From Cerina litoralis (GTDB taxonomy: Bacteria; Bacteroidota; Bacteroidia; Flavobacteriales; Flavobacteriaceae): a DNA stretch of 64,000 bases. Position numbers and translations under genes: made by a program. Shown here piece after piece: positions 47,302 through 57,355 of the stretch. The notes under the pieces were generated by a model. That model had not been told where the DNA came from, ran no database searches, and saw nothing but the letters and a program-made list of their open reading frames with translations. Every line of letters begins with the position of its first letter. Positions within the stretch are counted from its first letter, which is position 1. The DNA is taken from the NCBI GenBank assembly GCA_022008415.1, contig JAIRBC010000027.1:1-64000 (forward strand), read 5' to 3'.

Positions 47302-47634
47302 GGCATATTAGTTTCTTATGCAAATATATAGCTTAAAAACAGTACTATGCAACACATAGTACTACATTTTAACTTTAATTTAACAACTTTAAGTTTGCTT
47401 CTTTCCCGATAAGATCCAATAATTCTAGCCCGAATATTATCATGGAATTTCCCAAACCCCCTTTAATTTGGGAGTATTACTGAAGACCGGATTTCCTTAA
47501 ACTGGTCCAAACGAATTGGGCGATAGATCAGAATTGATACTTTGTATGATTAACCCTTTACCCTTCACCCATCACCTTGTACCTTTTAGCCCGATTGGGA
47601 TATTTTCAATATATTTAGGGCAACTGCATTGCTT
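47302..47634. other. Divergent intergenic region
   Basis: This 333-bp stretch lies between the divergent DUF4870 and DUF4442-like genes. It contains no gene I can support and no strong terminator. Both promoters should lie here; a clear -33/-7 pair was not identified. Confidence 0.4.
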
Positions 47635-48090
47635 ATGACCGTAAATACGAGCAAATACAATTGGTTTACTTTTTTTAAACTACCTGCAGCATGGTGGTGC
47701 GGGGTACGGTTGAGATATGTGGATGATCGTAGAGCCGTAACAACGGTAAAATATAGATGGGTCAATCAAAATCCGTTTAGATCCATGTTCTGGGCGGTAC
47801 AGGGCATGGCTGCCGAATTCAGCACCGGGGTTTTGGTCACGGATAAAATTCGGCAAAGCGGCAAAAAAATTTCTATGTTGGTCGCAAGCAATAAAGCCAG
47901 TTTTTCCAAAAAGGCTACTGGGAAGATCACCTTTACCTGTGAGGATGGAAATTTAATTCAGGATGCCTTAGACCATACCGTGGCCACCGGAGAGGGGCAA
48001 ACCTTCTGGATGCGATCAGAAGGGGTTAATGAAGAAGGGGTGGTGGTATCGACGTTTGATTTCGAATGGACCGTTAAGCACAAAAGTTAG
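47635..48090 (+). CDS. DUF4442 (hotdog thioesterase-like) protein
   Basis: The protein of about 151 residues matches DUF4442, a hotdog-fold relative of thioesterases (FKLPAAWWCGVRLRYVDDRR, NPFRSMFWAVQGMAAEFSTG). No catalytic residue can be assigned confidently. The longest frame starts at a TTG at 47629, but the ATG at 47635 is preferred. Monocistronic. Confidence 0.82.
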   Translation: MTVNTSKYNWFTFFKLPAAWWCGVRLRYVDDRRAVTTVKYRWVNQNPFRSMFWAVQGMAAEFSTGVLVTDKIRQSGKKISMLVASNKASFSKKATGKITFTCEDGNLIQDALDHTVATGEGQTFWMRSEGVNEEGVVVSTFDFEWTVKHKS

Positions 48091-48305
48091 CCAATATCAA
48101 TAAACCGGTAGGTGTGCACGGGCGTATTGGCAAGAACGTTTGTAAGTGTGAATTTCGGAGTTCGTAAGATCAAAGGGTTTGCTGGACTAAATGATCGTTC
48201 CCTTCCCGCGGGCAGTACGGTTGTTGAAAATTAAAATCGGACACTTATTTGTTTTACAAATGTATCCAGAAAAGTGTATGGGTTAGGGTCTTTGAAGAAA
48301 ACACA

Positions 48306-48332
48306 AAACCCCGACGGTGTACGTCGGGGTTT
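48306..48332 (+). terminator. Strong hairpin downstream of DUF4442 gene
   Basis: The 11-bp stem AAACCCCGACG/CGTCGGGGTTT encloses a 5-nt loop. It is about 215 bp past the stop and has only a short T-tract (TTTCTATC). The rest of the 48091-48627 gap is AT-rich and holds no gene I can support. Confidence 0.65.
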
Positions 48333-48627
48333 CTATCATTGATATGCTACACTAAACACTAACCATTAACTATAAAAAATATAGCACGATCAAAGATTAC
48401 TTATTGTATTCCTTTAACACAATAGACGTGCTAATATCGGAAAAGTTACGATCAAAGGTATATTTTAACATCACAATTAACATATACTTTGGTTTTTGTT
48501 TAAATTGTAATTTGCGTGGGTAACAAAAAGCAGGGCCTTAATTATCCGAGCTTCTATTTCTATGAAATCCTAATATTTAAATTCATAAATAATAACCCTA
48601 ACTTTATATCCTTTAAATGTTATCTAA

Positions 48628-49572
48628 ATGAAAATTGTATTTCTTGACGCGGATACCGTAGGTGAAGTCCCTAATATCAATTTATTAAATCGGTTGGGAG
48701 ATGAATTTATAACGTATGAAGCCACCAGCCCCTCCAACTTATTGGAAAGGATGCAAGGAGCGGATATTGTTATAACAAATAAGGTAAAAATAGGGAGGGA
48801 GGCCATTTTAAAAAATCCAACCTTAAAATTAATTTGTATAGCGGCGACGGGCATGGACCATATTGATCTGAAGACCGCGAAGGAAAACGAAATCCAAGTA
48901 AAAAATGTTGTGGGATATTCCACTTCCTCTGTAGTGCAACTGACCGTGGCCCTTTTGCTTTCCCTCATCAATCAAATAGGATATTACGATTCCTATGTAA
49001 AATCCGGACAATATTCCAAAGGCAACAGTTTCACCCATTTGGGAAAGCCATTCTGGGAAATCAAGGGCAAAGTGGTCGGAATCATCGGCTTGGGCCAGAT
49101 CGGGAACGAAGCGGCCAAAATTTTGGCGACCTTTGGAGCCAAGATAATTTACTTCTCTACCTCTGGTCTAAATAATTCACAGTCTTATGAGCAAGTGACC
49201 TTGGATGAATTGATGCGGAAATCGGACATAATATGCGTACACGCCCCTTTAAACGAACGCACAAAAAACTTGATTGCCTATCGCGAACTTTCCCTATTGA
49301 AACCTACCTCCCTCATCGTAAATGTAGGAAGGGGCGGTATCATTAATGAGGCCGATCTGGCCAAAGCCATAGATGCCAACCTATTGGCAGGTGCCGCCGT
49401 TGATGTTTTTACCACGGAACCTTTGTTAAAGGACAACCCCTTGATGCAGGTTAAGAACACGGAAAAACTGTTGATGACCCCCCATATAGCATGGTCCAGT
49501 ATCGAGGCAAGGACTACCATGGTCGCAGAAGTCGCAAAAAACATTCAAGAGTTTTTAAATAGAAGTAAGTAA
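48628..49572 (+). CDS. D-2-hydroxyacid dehydrogenase
   Basis: The 314-residue NAD-dependent dehydrogenase has the Rossmann motif GLGQIGNEAAKI, the substrate Arg in NVGRGG, a catalytic Glu in the TEPLL region and the His in TPHIAWS. It is in the D-isomer specific family with hydroxypyruvate/glyoxylate reductases. The substrate is not evident. It is followed 143 bp later by a second family member. Confidence 0.9.
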   Translation: MKIVFLDADTVGEVPNINLLNRLGDEFITYEATSPSNLLERMQGADIVITNKVKIGREAILKNPTLKLICIAATGMDHIDLKTAKENEIQVKNVVGYSTSSVVQLTVALLLSLINQIGYYDSYVKSGQYSKGNSFTHLGKPFWEIKGKVVGIIGLGQIGNEAAKILATFGAKIIYFSTSGLNNSQSYEQVTLDELMRKSDIICVHAPLNERTKNLIAYRELSLLKPTSLIVNVGRGGIINEADLAKAIDANLLAGAAVDVFTTEPLLKDNPLMQVKNTEKLLMTPHIAWSSIEARTTMVAEVAKNIQEFLNRSK

Positions 49573-49715
49573 CTATACCAAAGATAATAGACCAACGAGT
49601 ACGTATAATGGGTCTAATAGAATAATAGTTGAGCCCTAATTATTTGTTTTCGTTAAGGAGCGAAAAGCGTATGGCGTAAAGCGACAAGCGGAGGGCTATA
49701 AAAAATAAATCGCCT

Positions 49716-50639
49716 ATGAAAATCTTTTGTGCGCTCCATCTTACACCTCTTGAAAAGTCGACATTGATCGATCAAACGAAACCCGATGTAACCTTTTTTC
49801 AAAACGAACTTGATCCTGCAGTTGTACAGGATGTTTTTCGGGAATGCGAAGTTGTTTTTGGCAATCCACCGTCGGCATGGTTAGAAAAGGCCCCAAACCT
49901 AAAATGGGTGCAATTGGCCTCCGCCGGATTAGACCCGTACCAAGAAATTATACGGGAAGGTAAGATCAAGTTCTCCAATTTAAAGGGTTTTTACGACGCT
50001 GCGGTCACCGAAACGGCCATAGGGGGCCTGTTGATGCTCCTGCGCAAGCTTCATATTTTGCATCGGGCCCAGATAGAAAGTCGTTGGATAAAACCCCAGG
50101 TGAGGCTAGAAACGCAAATCTTGGCAGGAAAACAGGTACTGATACTCGGTATGGGGGCCATTGGCAAAAGTATAAAGCGATGTCTTAGGCCCTTTGGGGT
50201 CCGATTTTTGGGCAACGCCCATTTTCCAAGAAATTCAGATTCGGATACGATAGAAAAGGTGGAAGATAACATCAAAAAATGCGATGTCTTAATAGCATGC
50301 CTCCCAGAAATCCCTGAAACGGTTCGCTTTTTGAGCGAGGATCGCTTGAAACTATTAAGGCAGACTTCTTTAATAATAAATGTGGGTCGGGGTTCTTTGA
50401 TCGACGAATCCGCTTTGATCTCTCTTTTGAAAAAGGATAGTATCGCCGGGGCATTTTTGGATGTAACCCAACAGGAGCCAATTCCGAAAACCAGTCCGCT
50501 TTGGGATGCTCCCAATTTAATCCTGAACCAACATACCGGAGGTAGTTCTAAGGATGAAGCAATAAAACAAGTAGGTTTTATTGTAAAAAACTACCGGGCA
50601 TATAAAAAGGGGAGGGCCCAGAACCTGATTGAACCTTAG
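49716..50639 (+). CDS. D-2-hydroxyacid dehydrogenase, second member
   Basis: The 307-residue protein has the cofactor motif GMGAIGKSIKR, the substrate Arg in NVGRGS, a Glu in QQEPIP and the His in NQHTGGSS, all family positions. It is only distantly similar to its neighbour, so the two are not a recent duplication. The function of either is not determined by the sequence; serine or glyoxylate metabolism is possible. Confidence 0.88.
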   Translation: MKIFCALHLTPLEKSTLIDQTKPDVTFFQNELDPAVVQDVFRECEVVFGNPPSAWLEKAPNLKWVQLASAGLDPYQEIIREGKIKFSNLKGFYDAAVTETAIGGLLMLLRKLHILHRAQIESRWIKPQVRLETQILAGKQVLILGMGAIGKSIKRCLRPFGVRFLGNAHFPRNSDSDTIEKVEDNIKKCDVLIACLPEIPETVRFLSEDRLKLLRQTSLIINVGRGSLIDESALISLLKKDSIAGAFLDVTQQEPIPKTSPLWDAPNLILNQHTGGSSKDEAIKQVGFIVKNYRAYKKGRAQNLIEP

Positions 50640-50695
50640 CCGTTTATCTTTTTTCTGCGGGTTGCGCTCCCAATACTGTTTACCGGTCCGGAATA

Positions 50696-51970
50696 CTACC
50701 GATTTCTGGAATTCGGTCGTCGTCGGTTGTTTCTATTGGAATTGGAACCGCTTCTATTCCCAGGTTTACTGGAATGGTATTGCTGTTTGTGTCGAGGTCT
50801 TTCTCCACGTTGCACAATATTTTCATGCGGGCCTTCGTCCACAAAGGGATGCTCTTCTACAACGGGAATTTTTTGATCGATCAATTTTTGGATATCCCTT
50901 AAATAGGGTCTTTCTTCCCGGTCACAAAAAGAGACGGCACTCCCGCTGGCACTAGCCCTACCTGTACGGCCAATACGGTGTACGTAAGTTTCCGGAACGT
51001 TGGGAAGATCGTAATTGATTACGAGCCCGAGCTCTTCTACGTCTATGCCCCTAGCGGCAATGTCGGTTGCAATCAGCACGTTGCTCTTGCCCTCTTTAAA
51101 ATCGCCCAAGGCACGTTGCCGGGCCGCCTGTGACTTATTGCCGTGGATGGCATTCGATTTGATGTCCGATTTGTTCAATTGCTTTACGATCTTATTGGCT
51201 CCGTGTTTGGTCCTGGAAAAGACCAGGACAGAGCTTTCGGGGTTTTGTTCCAATAAATGGACCAACAATTTGGTCTTGTTCCCTTTGCTTACATAGTAGA
51301 TTGACTGTTCTACTTTTTCAGCGGTTGCCTGCTCAGGTCTTACACTGACCTTTTCAAAATCCCCCAAAAGTTTACGGGAAAGTTCTAGGATGGCGGGCGG
51401 CATTGTGGCCGAAAAGAAGAGGGATTGTCGTTGTGGGGGCAACTTGGCTATTATTTTTTTTACGTCGTGTATAAAGCCCATGTCGAGCATCTGATCGGCT
51501 TCGTCCAATACGGCGTATTCAATATCCCGAAGGGAGATAAAGCCTTGGTTCATCAAGTCCAACAAACGCCCGGGGGTAGCCACTAGAATGTCCACTCCAT
51601 TGCGAAGGGCCTTTGTTTGAGACCCTTGTTTTACGCCTCCAAAGATTACCGTGTTTTTAATTCCGGTAAATCTACCATAGGCGCTAAAACTTTCGCCGAT
51701 TTGTATAGCGAGCTCCCTGGTTGGTGTAACCACGAGCGATTTGATCCGTTGAGGACCTTTTCGTTCTTGTTTGTCCAAAAAGAGTTGTTGCAAAATGGGA
51801 ATGGCAAATGCCGCCGTTTTCCCTGTGCCGGTCTGGGCACAACCTAAAAGGTCTTTTTTACGAAGTAGGATGGGAATAGATTGTTCTTGTATAGGGGTGG
51901 GGTGGGTGTAACCTTCAGCGGTCAATGCCTTTAATATAGGTTCTACAATGCCCAAGTCTTTGAATGTCAT
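50696..51970 (-). CDS. DEAD-box RNA helicase, RhlE-like
   Basis: The 424-residue helicase carries the Q motif, AQTGTGKT (residues 45-52), DEAD (156-159), SAT, and the C-terminal HRIGRTGR. A basic tail rich in Arg, Asn and Ser (about the last 45 residues) should bind RNA. RhlE-type proteins remodel RNA and ribosomal precursors, often at low temperature. It converges on the D-2-hydroxyacid dehydrogenase gene and is divergent from the SLC13 transporter. Confidence 0.93.
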   Translation of the reverse strand: MTFKDLGIVEPILKALTAEGYTHPTPIQEQSIPILLRKKDLLGCAQTGTGKTAAFAIPILQQLFLDKQERKGPQRIKSLVVTPTRELAIQIGESFSAYGRFTGIKNTVIFGGVKQGSQTKALRNGVDILVATPGRLLDLMNQGFISLRDIEYAVLDEADQMLDMGFIHDVKKIIAKLPPQRQSLFFSATMPPAILELSRKLLGDFEKVSVRPEQATAEKVEQSIYYVSKGNKTKLLVHLLEQNPESSVLVFSRTKHGANKIVKQLNKSDIKSNAIHGNKSQAARQRALGDFKEGKSNVLIATDIAARGIDVEELGLVINYDLPNVPETYVHRIGRTGRASASGSAVSFCDREERPYLRDIQKLIDQKIPVVEEHPFVDEGPHENIVQRGERPRHKQQYHSSKPGNRSGSNSNRNNRRRPNSRNR

Positions 51971-52273
51971 ATGTTATTGTTATAATACCTTTGCGCCTAA
52001 TAAATGGTCAAATTAAAACTGGGTCTTTTTCATCTACCCGAATAATGATTTCAATTTTGGTACTGACCATTCCGCAAGTCAATCGGTTTAAGAGGCTGCA
52101 AAGGTAGAATTATTGTTCGGATATTAAGAGATTTATAAAGGATTTGGCAAAGCGGCGATCATTACTGGGGTAAATTTAATTTGGCGCACCCACTAAACGG
52201 TATCGGAGCATGCCTAATTATCGGATTCTAACTATATTAGTCCGACTTAATGTGATTTCAAATAACCTGACCG
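51971..52273. other. Divergent promoter region of helicase and SLC13 genes
   Basis: The 303-bp gap holds a minus-strand TACCTTTG at 52099-52106 that fits the -7 element for the helicase gene, and no gene. A TACCTTTG also occurs on the plus strand at 51986-51993, close to the helicase start and so unlikely to drive it. Confidence 0.4.
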
Positions 52274-53707
52274 ATGAAGATTAAAACCGTTGGCCTTTTT
52301 CTCGGGCCCATCCTATTTTTTTTGATATTGTTCGTGGATGCACCCAAGGGAATGGGTGAGGAGGCCCAGGCGGTTCTTGCGTGTACCGTATGGGTTGCCC
52401 TCTGGTGGATGACCGAAGCCTTGCCCATTGCTGCCACGGCACTTCTCCCCATAATTCTGTTTCCCCTTACAGGAGCGGCTTCCATGGAGACCACAACAGC
52501 GGCTTATGGCCATCCCTATATTTTTCTTTTTGTAGGTGGATTTATCATCGCCAAGGCCATCGAGCAATGGAATCTGCACAAGCGTATCGCCTTGAATATC
52601 ATTCAATTGATCGGGTCTAACATCGGTTTCATTATTTTGGGCTTTATGGTGGCGACGGCCTTTCTCTCCATGTGGATTTCAAATACGGCTACAAGTGTAA
52701 TGATGCTCCCTATTGGACTGGCGGTGATTCAACAGGTGGGAAATTCCGATCAATTGACGAAGTCACAACGGATTTTGTTTGGGAAGGCACTGATGATCGC
52801 CATTGCGTATTCGGCCTCTATCGGGGGGATGGCTACTCTGATAGGTACGCCTCCCAACCTTGTATTTGCCGGTATTATGAAAGAAACCTTCCAGGTCGAA
52901 ATTACTTTTGAAAAATGGTTGGGCATAGGCCTTCCCTTTTCGATACTGATGCTTTTTATCTGCTGGAAATACCTAACCCGGATAGCCTTTCCGTTAAAGA
53001 ACTTGAAATTGCCCGGCGGGAAAGCATCGATCGTTCAACAATTGAAGGCTTTGGGAAGCATTTCATACGAGGAGAAAATGGTGGCCGTTGTCTTTGGTCT
53101 GACTGCAATTGCATGGGTCACCAAATCTTTTTTGTTGGGAATAATATTTCCAGCTATTAACGATACCATAATAGCCCTTATGGGTGCGATGTTGCTATTT
53201 CTGATTCCCAGTAGGTCTAGAATGGGTGCGCTGATAAAATGGAATGAAGCTGTGAAGCTTCCTTGGGGAGTATTGCTGTTATACGGGGGAGGACTAGCAA
53301 TTGCAGCGTCCTTTCAAACCAGCGGGCTGGCTACCTGGATTGGTACGCAGATGACCGTTATTCAAGGATTGTCACTCTTTTTGATGATCGCTATTATTGT
53401 CGCTTCGGTCAACTTTCTTACCGAGCTCACTTCCAATTTGGCAACAACGGCCATGCTCTTGCCTATATTGGCCTCCATGGCCGTTGCCTTGGATATTCAT
53501 CCTATAATTTTTATGGTAAGCGCCACTCTTGCTGCCTCTTGTGCTTTTATGTTGCCGGTCGCCACTCCCCCAAATGCGGTGGTCTTTGGATCGGGGAAGT
53601 TGGAAATCAAGGATATGGTCCGGGCGGGGATCTGGATGAACTTGTTTTCCATAGCTTTGATAACGCTGTTGATTTATTTCCTACTCCCGTATATCTGGGG
53701 AATCTAA
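52274..53707 (+). CDS. SLC13/DASS family sodium-coupled transporter
   Basis: The 477-residue inner-membrane protein has about 11-12 membrane segments and two family repeats: SNTATSVMMLPIGLAVI at about 135 and its second-half counterpart LTSNLATTAMLLPILASMA, each with the Ser-Asn-Thr ligand motif. It should import dicarboxylates or sulfate-like anions with sodium. No catalytic partner genes are adjacent. Confidence 0.92.
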   Translation: MKIKTVGLFLGPILFFLILFVDAPKGMGEEAQAVLACTVWVALWWMTEALPIAATALLPIILFPLTGAASMETTTAAYGHPYIFLFVGGFIIAKAIEQWNLHKRIALNIIQLIGSNIGFIILGFMVATAFLSMWISNTATSVMMLPIGLAVIQQVGNSDQLTKSQRILFGKALMIAIAYSASIGGMATLIGTPPNLVFAGIMKETFQVEITFEKWLGIGLPFSILMLFICWKYLTRIAFPLKNLKLPGGKASIVQQLKALGSISYEEKMVAVVFGLTAIAWVTKSFLLGIIFPAINDTIIALMGAMLLFLIPSRSRMGALIKWNEAVKLPWGVLLLYGGGLAIAASFQTSGLATWIGTQMTVIQGLSLFLMIAIIVASVNFLTELTSNLATTAMLLPILASMAVALDIHPIIFMVSATLAASCAFMLPVATPPNAVVFGSGKLEIKDMVRAGIWMNLFSIALITLLIYFLLPYIWGI

Positions 53708-53887
53708 CCAGTATTTATCCCTAAAGTAAAGTGTCTACCCAAGAAAGTTCGGGGAATAAGGCTTGTGTGGATCGCCCAACCGGGTACGGACAGGTTTTGA
53801 AGATGAAAAAGGCTACTCCTATAAACGACTGTTTTTAAAACGAGCATAGCACAGTTATCGGACTTTGTAAACGGACCCCAATAAAAA

Positions 53888-53913
53888 AAGCCCCGACGGT
53901 ATCGTCAGGGCTT
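53888..53913 (-). terminator. Terminator of the cold-shock gene
   Basis: The stem AAGCCCCGACG/CGTCAGGGCTT encloses GTAT and is followed on the minus strand by a run of seven T. It lies 31 bp past the stop at 53944. Confidence 0.8.
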
Positions 53914-53943
53914 TTAAGTCTCAAAAAAGTTAAAGCGTATGTA

Positions 53944-54135
53944 TTAGATTACTTTTACATTTACTGCGTTCAATCCTTTTTTACCTTGTTCCAACTCGAA
54001 CTCTACTTCGTCACCTTCACGGATTTCATCGATCAATCCTGAAACGTGTACAAAATGTTCCTTGTTTGTTCCTTCTTCTGTGATGAATCCAAATCCTTTG
54101 GAATCATTGAAGAATTTTACTGTTCCTTTGTTCAT
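53944..54135 (-). CDS. Cold-shock domain protein
   Basis: The 63-residue protein is a single cold-shock OB domain. The RNA-binding motifs are KGFGFITEE and the second strand HFVHVSGL, which has an extra His compared with the common VFVHFS. It binds single-stranded RNA or DNA. The minus-strand TACATTTG at 54165-54172 fits a -7 element 30 bp upstream. Confidence 0.93.
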   Translation of the reverse strand: MNKGTVKFFNDSKGFGFITEEGTNKEHFVHVSGLIDEIREGDEVEFELEQGKKGLNAVNVKVI

Positions 54136-54164
54136 TACTAAAAATTAAAAAATTAAATTAGGTG

Positions 54165-54172
54165 CAAATGTA
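54165..54172 (-). promoter_or_regulatory. Candidate -7 element of the cold-shock gene
   Basis: On the minus strand this reads TACATTTG, matching TAnnTTTG, 30 bp before the start. No TTTG at the usual -33 spacing is visible; the upstream segment is pure A/T. Confidence 0.45.
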
Positions 54173-54331
54173 ACGTTAAAATATTTAATCTCTTAATTTT
54201 ATGGTACTTAAATTTTAAATAACCAAAATTAAAATCGTTAGGAAACAGTAAATTTGAGATATTTAGTTAGATATCGTTACAATTATCAAAAAGAAAAGGT
54301 TTAAATAGCTTTTGTCCTAAAATACATCAAA

Positions 54332-54763
54332 ATGAAAAATTTCGTTGTTCTTTCCGTTGTATTAAGTTCATTAATCCTGGATTCGTGTGCCACTAAAAAG
54401 GACATGAATAGCGATCCGCTGTACAACGCTGTATGGGAGCTGGAATATATGTCCGGTCCGCGAATTGCTTTTGAGGGCCTATTTCCCGACAAGAGACCTC
54501 AAATATCCTTCAACAAGGCTAATGGAGAGGTTTCGGGCAATAACAGTTGCAACGGATACTCTGCCAAATATTACCTACAGGGCAATAACATTAGCTTTGG
54601 GGAGCCGGGGCCTACGACAATGATGTACTGTGGGGAGGGGGAACCGCAATTCCTAAATATGATACAAAAAATAAACAAATATTCCATAGACAAAGACGGC
54701 GATCTAAATCTAATGATAAACGATGTGCCGATGATGCGATTTAAAAAAATAAAAAATAACTGA
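54332..54763 (+). CDS. META domain-containing lipoprotein (HslJ-like)
   Basis: The 143-residue lipoprotein (lipobox LILDSC) has a META domain typical of HslJ, with SGNNSCNGYSAKYYLQGNNI and a conserved Cys in MMYCGEG. Family members relate to heat or motility stress but have no firm function. It lies 11 bp before the next small lipoprotein gene, suggesting a two-gene unit. Confidence 0.85.
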   Translation: MKNFVVLSVVLSSLILDSCATKKDMNSDPLYNAVWELEYMSGPRIAFEGLFPDKRPQISFNKANGEVSGNNSCNGYSAKYYLQGNNISFGEPGPTTMMYCGEGEPQFLNMIQKINKYSIDKDGDLNLMINDVPMMRFKKIKNN

Positions 54764-54774
54764 TCTATAGAAAA

Positions 54775-55200
54775 ATGAAAAAGGCAATTTTGGTATCACT
54801 TTTGGCACTGGTCCTTGTTCAATGCAAGGATAAGGATGCCAAAGTTAACCTGGAAAAGGGCTGTTATTCCTACAACTCGAACGGCAATAGCATTAGTTTC
54901 GAAATTACTGAAACCGGGGATGCAATTTTGGGAAATCTGAATTACAGTTTGTCCGGGAAGGACAGTAATTCGGGAACGTTTAAAGGTGACTTAAACGGGG
55001 ACAAGCTCTTTGGTACCTACACCTTTATATCCGAAGGACACCAAAGTACCAGAGAGGTGGCCTTTTTGGTAAGAGAAGATCAACTCATCGAAGGATATGG
55101 CAACTTGACACACGAAGGCACCACTTTTAAGAATAGGGATGATGTAAGTTATACTTCTACTATGCCATTGACCAAGGGGGAATGCCATAACCAAAGATAG
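54775..55200 (+). CDS. Small hypothetical lipoprotein
   Basis: The 141-residue lipoprotein (lipobox LALVLVQC) has a beta-rich mature part with Ser/Gly-rich strands (GNSISFEITETGDAILGNLN). I recognise no family. It is likely co-transcribed with the META-domain gene 11 bp upstream. Confidence 0.7.
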   Translation: MKKAILVSLLALVLVQCKDKDAKVNLEKGCYSYNSNGNSISFEITETGDAILGNLNYSLSGKDSNSGTFKGDLNGDKLFGTYTFISEGHQSTREVAFLVREDQLIEGYGNLTHEGTTFKNRDDVSYTSTMPLTKGECHNQR

Positions 55201-55223
55201 ACCATTGGATCTTGTGTTCAAAA

Positions 55224-55258
55224 AAAAAGCACCTTCCGTTAAATCGCGGAAGATGCTT
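55224..55258 (-). terminator. Terminator between lipoprotein and peroxiredoxin genes
   Basis: The stem AAGCA-CTTCCG/CGGAAG-TGCTT with two mismatches is followed on the minus strand by eight T. It serves the peroxiredoxin gene, whose stop is at 55296. Confidence 0.7.
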
Positions 55259-55295
55259 GGCAAACAGAAATTTTAAAAATCTAAATAACCTATAC

Positions 55296-55934
55296 CTATA
55301 CGTTCGGTTGTGGGGTCATTCTTAAATAGGGTTTTACTTCTTCCACTCCCTTAGGGAATATTTTTTTGGCGTCTTCCGTGGTAATTGCCGGACTCACGAC
55401 AACATCTTCCCCTTGGTTCCAGTTCGCCGGAGTCGCCACCTTATGGTAGGCCGTTAATTGAAGGGAATCTACTACCCGTAGCAGTTCGTCAAAATTACGT
55501 CCGGTAGAAGCCGGGTAGGTGAGGGTCATTTTAACCGTTTTATCGGGTGCTATAATAAAGACCGAACGTACCGTAGCGTTAGCAAGAGCGTTTGGATGAA
55601 TCATGTCGTACAAGGTGGACACTTTTTTGTCCTCATCAGCAATAATTGGAAAATTTACTGTCGTATTTTGGGTTTCATTGATGTCCTTGATCCATCCGGC
55701 ATGGGATTCTGCGCTATCCACGCTTAAGGCCATCATTTTTACATTTCGTTTGGCGAACTCGTCCTTATATTTAGCTGTTGTTCCCAATTCGGTAGTACAA
55801 ACAGGGGTGAAATCTGCTGGGTGGGAAAATAAGATCCCCCAGCTATCGCCAAGGTAATCGTAAAAATTGATCTTTCCCACAGAACTGTCCGCGGTAAAAT
55901 CCGGGGCTACATCGCCCAATCGTATTGTTGCCAT
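55296..55934 (-). CDS. 1-Cys-type peroxiredoxin (Prx6 family)
   Basis: The 212-residue peroxiredoxin reduces peroxides. The peroxidatic Cys is in HPADFTPVCTTELG and the family's later Arg is in the TLTYPASTGRNFDELLRVVD segment. Length and the extended C-terminus (KKIFPKGVEEVKPYLRMTPQ) fit the Prx6 group. Probably monocistronic, with its own terminator. Confidence 0.93.
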   Translation of the reverse strand: MATIRLGDVAPDFTADSSVGKINFYDYLGDSWGILFSHPADFTPVCTTELGTTAKYKDEFAKRNVKMMALSVDSAESHAGWIKDINETQNTTVNFPIIADEDKKVSTLYDMIHPNALANATVRSVFIIAPDKTVKMTLTYPASTGRNFDELLRVVDSLQLTAYHKVATPANWNQGEDVVVSPAITTEDAKKIFPKGVEEVKPYLRMTPQPNV

Positions 55935-56038
55935 AATTATGTTGTTAAAATTAAAAAATAGTTATCCTACAAAATTACTAGATTATAGGTAATTCCGATT
56001 TATAAAAGGTTAAAAATGTATTAAAGTTTACGCGACTT

Positions 56039-56587
56039 TCACTTAATATTGCACCCTATGCTCGGTTTTTGATCGGGGTTTATGGGTTCTCCCCTTAATA
56101 ACGCTTTCATGGCGTTGCGCAAGTCTTCCCCAGTTAACGGAATACCGTTTCCCGGTCGGGAATCGTCCAATTGGCCACGATACACAAGTTCCAAATCGGA
56201 ATTGAAAAGATAAAAATCTGGAGTACAAGCCGCATCGTACGCTTTGGCGGCTTCTTGGTCGGCATCGAAAAGATAAGGAAAGGTGTAGCCTTCCTTAAGC
56301 GCGGTTTCCTTCATCAGCTCAGGAGAATCTTCCGGATATTTATCCACGTCATTGCTAGAAAGAGCAATAAAACGAATATTCCGGGGCTGGAACTCCCGGG
56401 CCATTATTGAAATTTCCGGATTCACATGTTTTACAAAGGGGCAATGGTTGCAGATAAACATTACCAAGGTTCCGTTCTTGCCTTTCAAGTCCTGAAGGGC
56501 CATGGTACGTCCGCTTACGGTGTCCATTAACCTGAAATCGGGTGCAACCGTACCCAAAGCCAACATATTGCTCGGTGTTCTAGCCAT
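56039..56587 (-). CDS. Thioredoxin-like AhpC/TSA family protein
   Basis: The 182-residue protein has the redoxin fold with the motif FICNHCPFVKHV giving a CxxC redox pair, and no signal peptide. This short thioredoxin-like family is common in Bacteroidota and presumed to be a cytoplasmic thiol reductase or peroxidase. It lies downstream of the same-strand peroxiredoxin by about 100 bp in the opposite sense of transcription order, so it is its upstream neighbour. Confidence 0.88.
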   Translation of the reverse strand: MARTPSNMLALGTVAPDFRLMDTVSGRTMALQDLKGKNGTLVMFICNHCPFVKHVNPEISIMAREFQPRNIRFIALSSNDVDKYPEDSPELMKETALKEGYTFPYLFDADQEAAKAYDAACTPDFYLFNSDLELVYRGQLDDSRPGNGIPLTGEDLRNAMKALLRGEPINPDQKPSIGCNIK

Positions 56588-56708
56588 TATTATTTTATTT
56601 TATGCAATCCTAGTCCAATTCGAGATTAAAAATTAATCGAGTTCGGTTTTAATTGTTTTGTTTTTTGGGGAAACAATGACTAATTTAAGGCTTAAAATTT
56701 AAAATGTC

Positions 56709-57014
56709 ATGGAAAACGCATATACCTCGCTTTCGGAGGCCATTAGCGAATTACAAAAAGAAGGTTTTACGGCAGATTTTAATCTTTGTGATGCTGGGGT
56801 AGAGCATAAGCACAAGAAGATAATTCACCCAGCGTCGGCGCTCAATGTAGTGCGTTATTATCGATTTGAAGGCGATTCCAATCCAGAGGACAATACGGTA
56901 TTGTATCTTATTGAGACCACTACCGGAGAAAAGGGACTTTTACTCGATGCCTACGGTGCTTATTCGGGCAATGTCCCCGACGAATTAATGGAAAAGCTCA
57001 AAATAAAGCGATGA
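56709..57014 (+). CDS. Small conserved cytoplasmic protein
   Basis: The 101-residue protein has no signal peptide or catalytic motif I can name. It contains AGVEHKHKKIIHPASALNVV and an acidic beta region (VLYLIETTTGEKGLLLDAYG). Homologues are sometimes labelled phosphoribosylpyrophosphate synthetase, which is not credible at this length. Its stop overlaps the next start (ATGA), so it is coupled to CsaA. Confidence 0.7.
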   Translation: MENAYTSLSEAISELQKEGFTADFNLCDAGVEHKHKKIIHPASALNVVRYYRFEGDSNPEDNTVLYLIETTTGEKGLLLDAYGAYSGNVPDELMEKLKIKR

Positions 57015-57349
57015 AGGAGCAATTGTCCTGGTCGGATTTTGCCAAAGTTGATTTGCGCGTTGGAACCATTGTTGAAGTCAATGACTTTCCCAATGCCAAA
57101 AGGCCCGCTTATCGGATTAATGTCGATTTTGGGTCGGAATTGGGTATAAAAAAATCCTCGGCCCAGATTACCGGACGCTATACCAAGGAAGATCTGTTGG
57201 GTAAACAGATCGTGGCCGTGGTAAACTTTCCAAAAAAACAAATAGCCGATTTTATGAGTGAATGTCTTATCTTGGGCGCCGTTGGTTTGGCCGATGTAGT
57301 TTTGATCCAGCCAGAAACCGGTGTGCCCAACGGACTAAAAATCTCATAA
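57011..57349 (+). CDS. csaA: tRNA-binding protein CsaA-like
   Basis: The 112-residue protein is a single tRNA-binding OB domain of the CsaA type, with WSDFAKVDLRVGTIVEVNDF and SAQITGRYTKEDLLGKQIVA. CsaA proteins act as homodimers that bind tRNA and can help export. The four-base start/stop overlap with the previous gene shows translational coupling. Confidence 0.9.
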   Translation: MKEQLSWSDFAKVDLRVGTIVEVNDFPNAKRPAYRINVDFGSELGIKKSSAQITGRYTKEDLLGKQIVAVVNFPKKQIADFMSECLILGAVGLADVVLIQPETGVPNGLKIS

Positions 57350-57355
57350 TCCCAG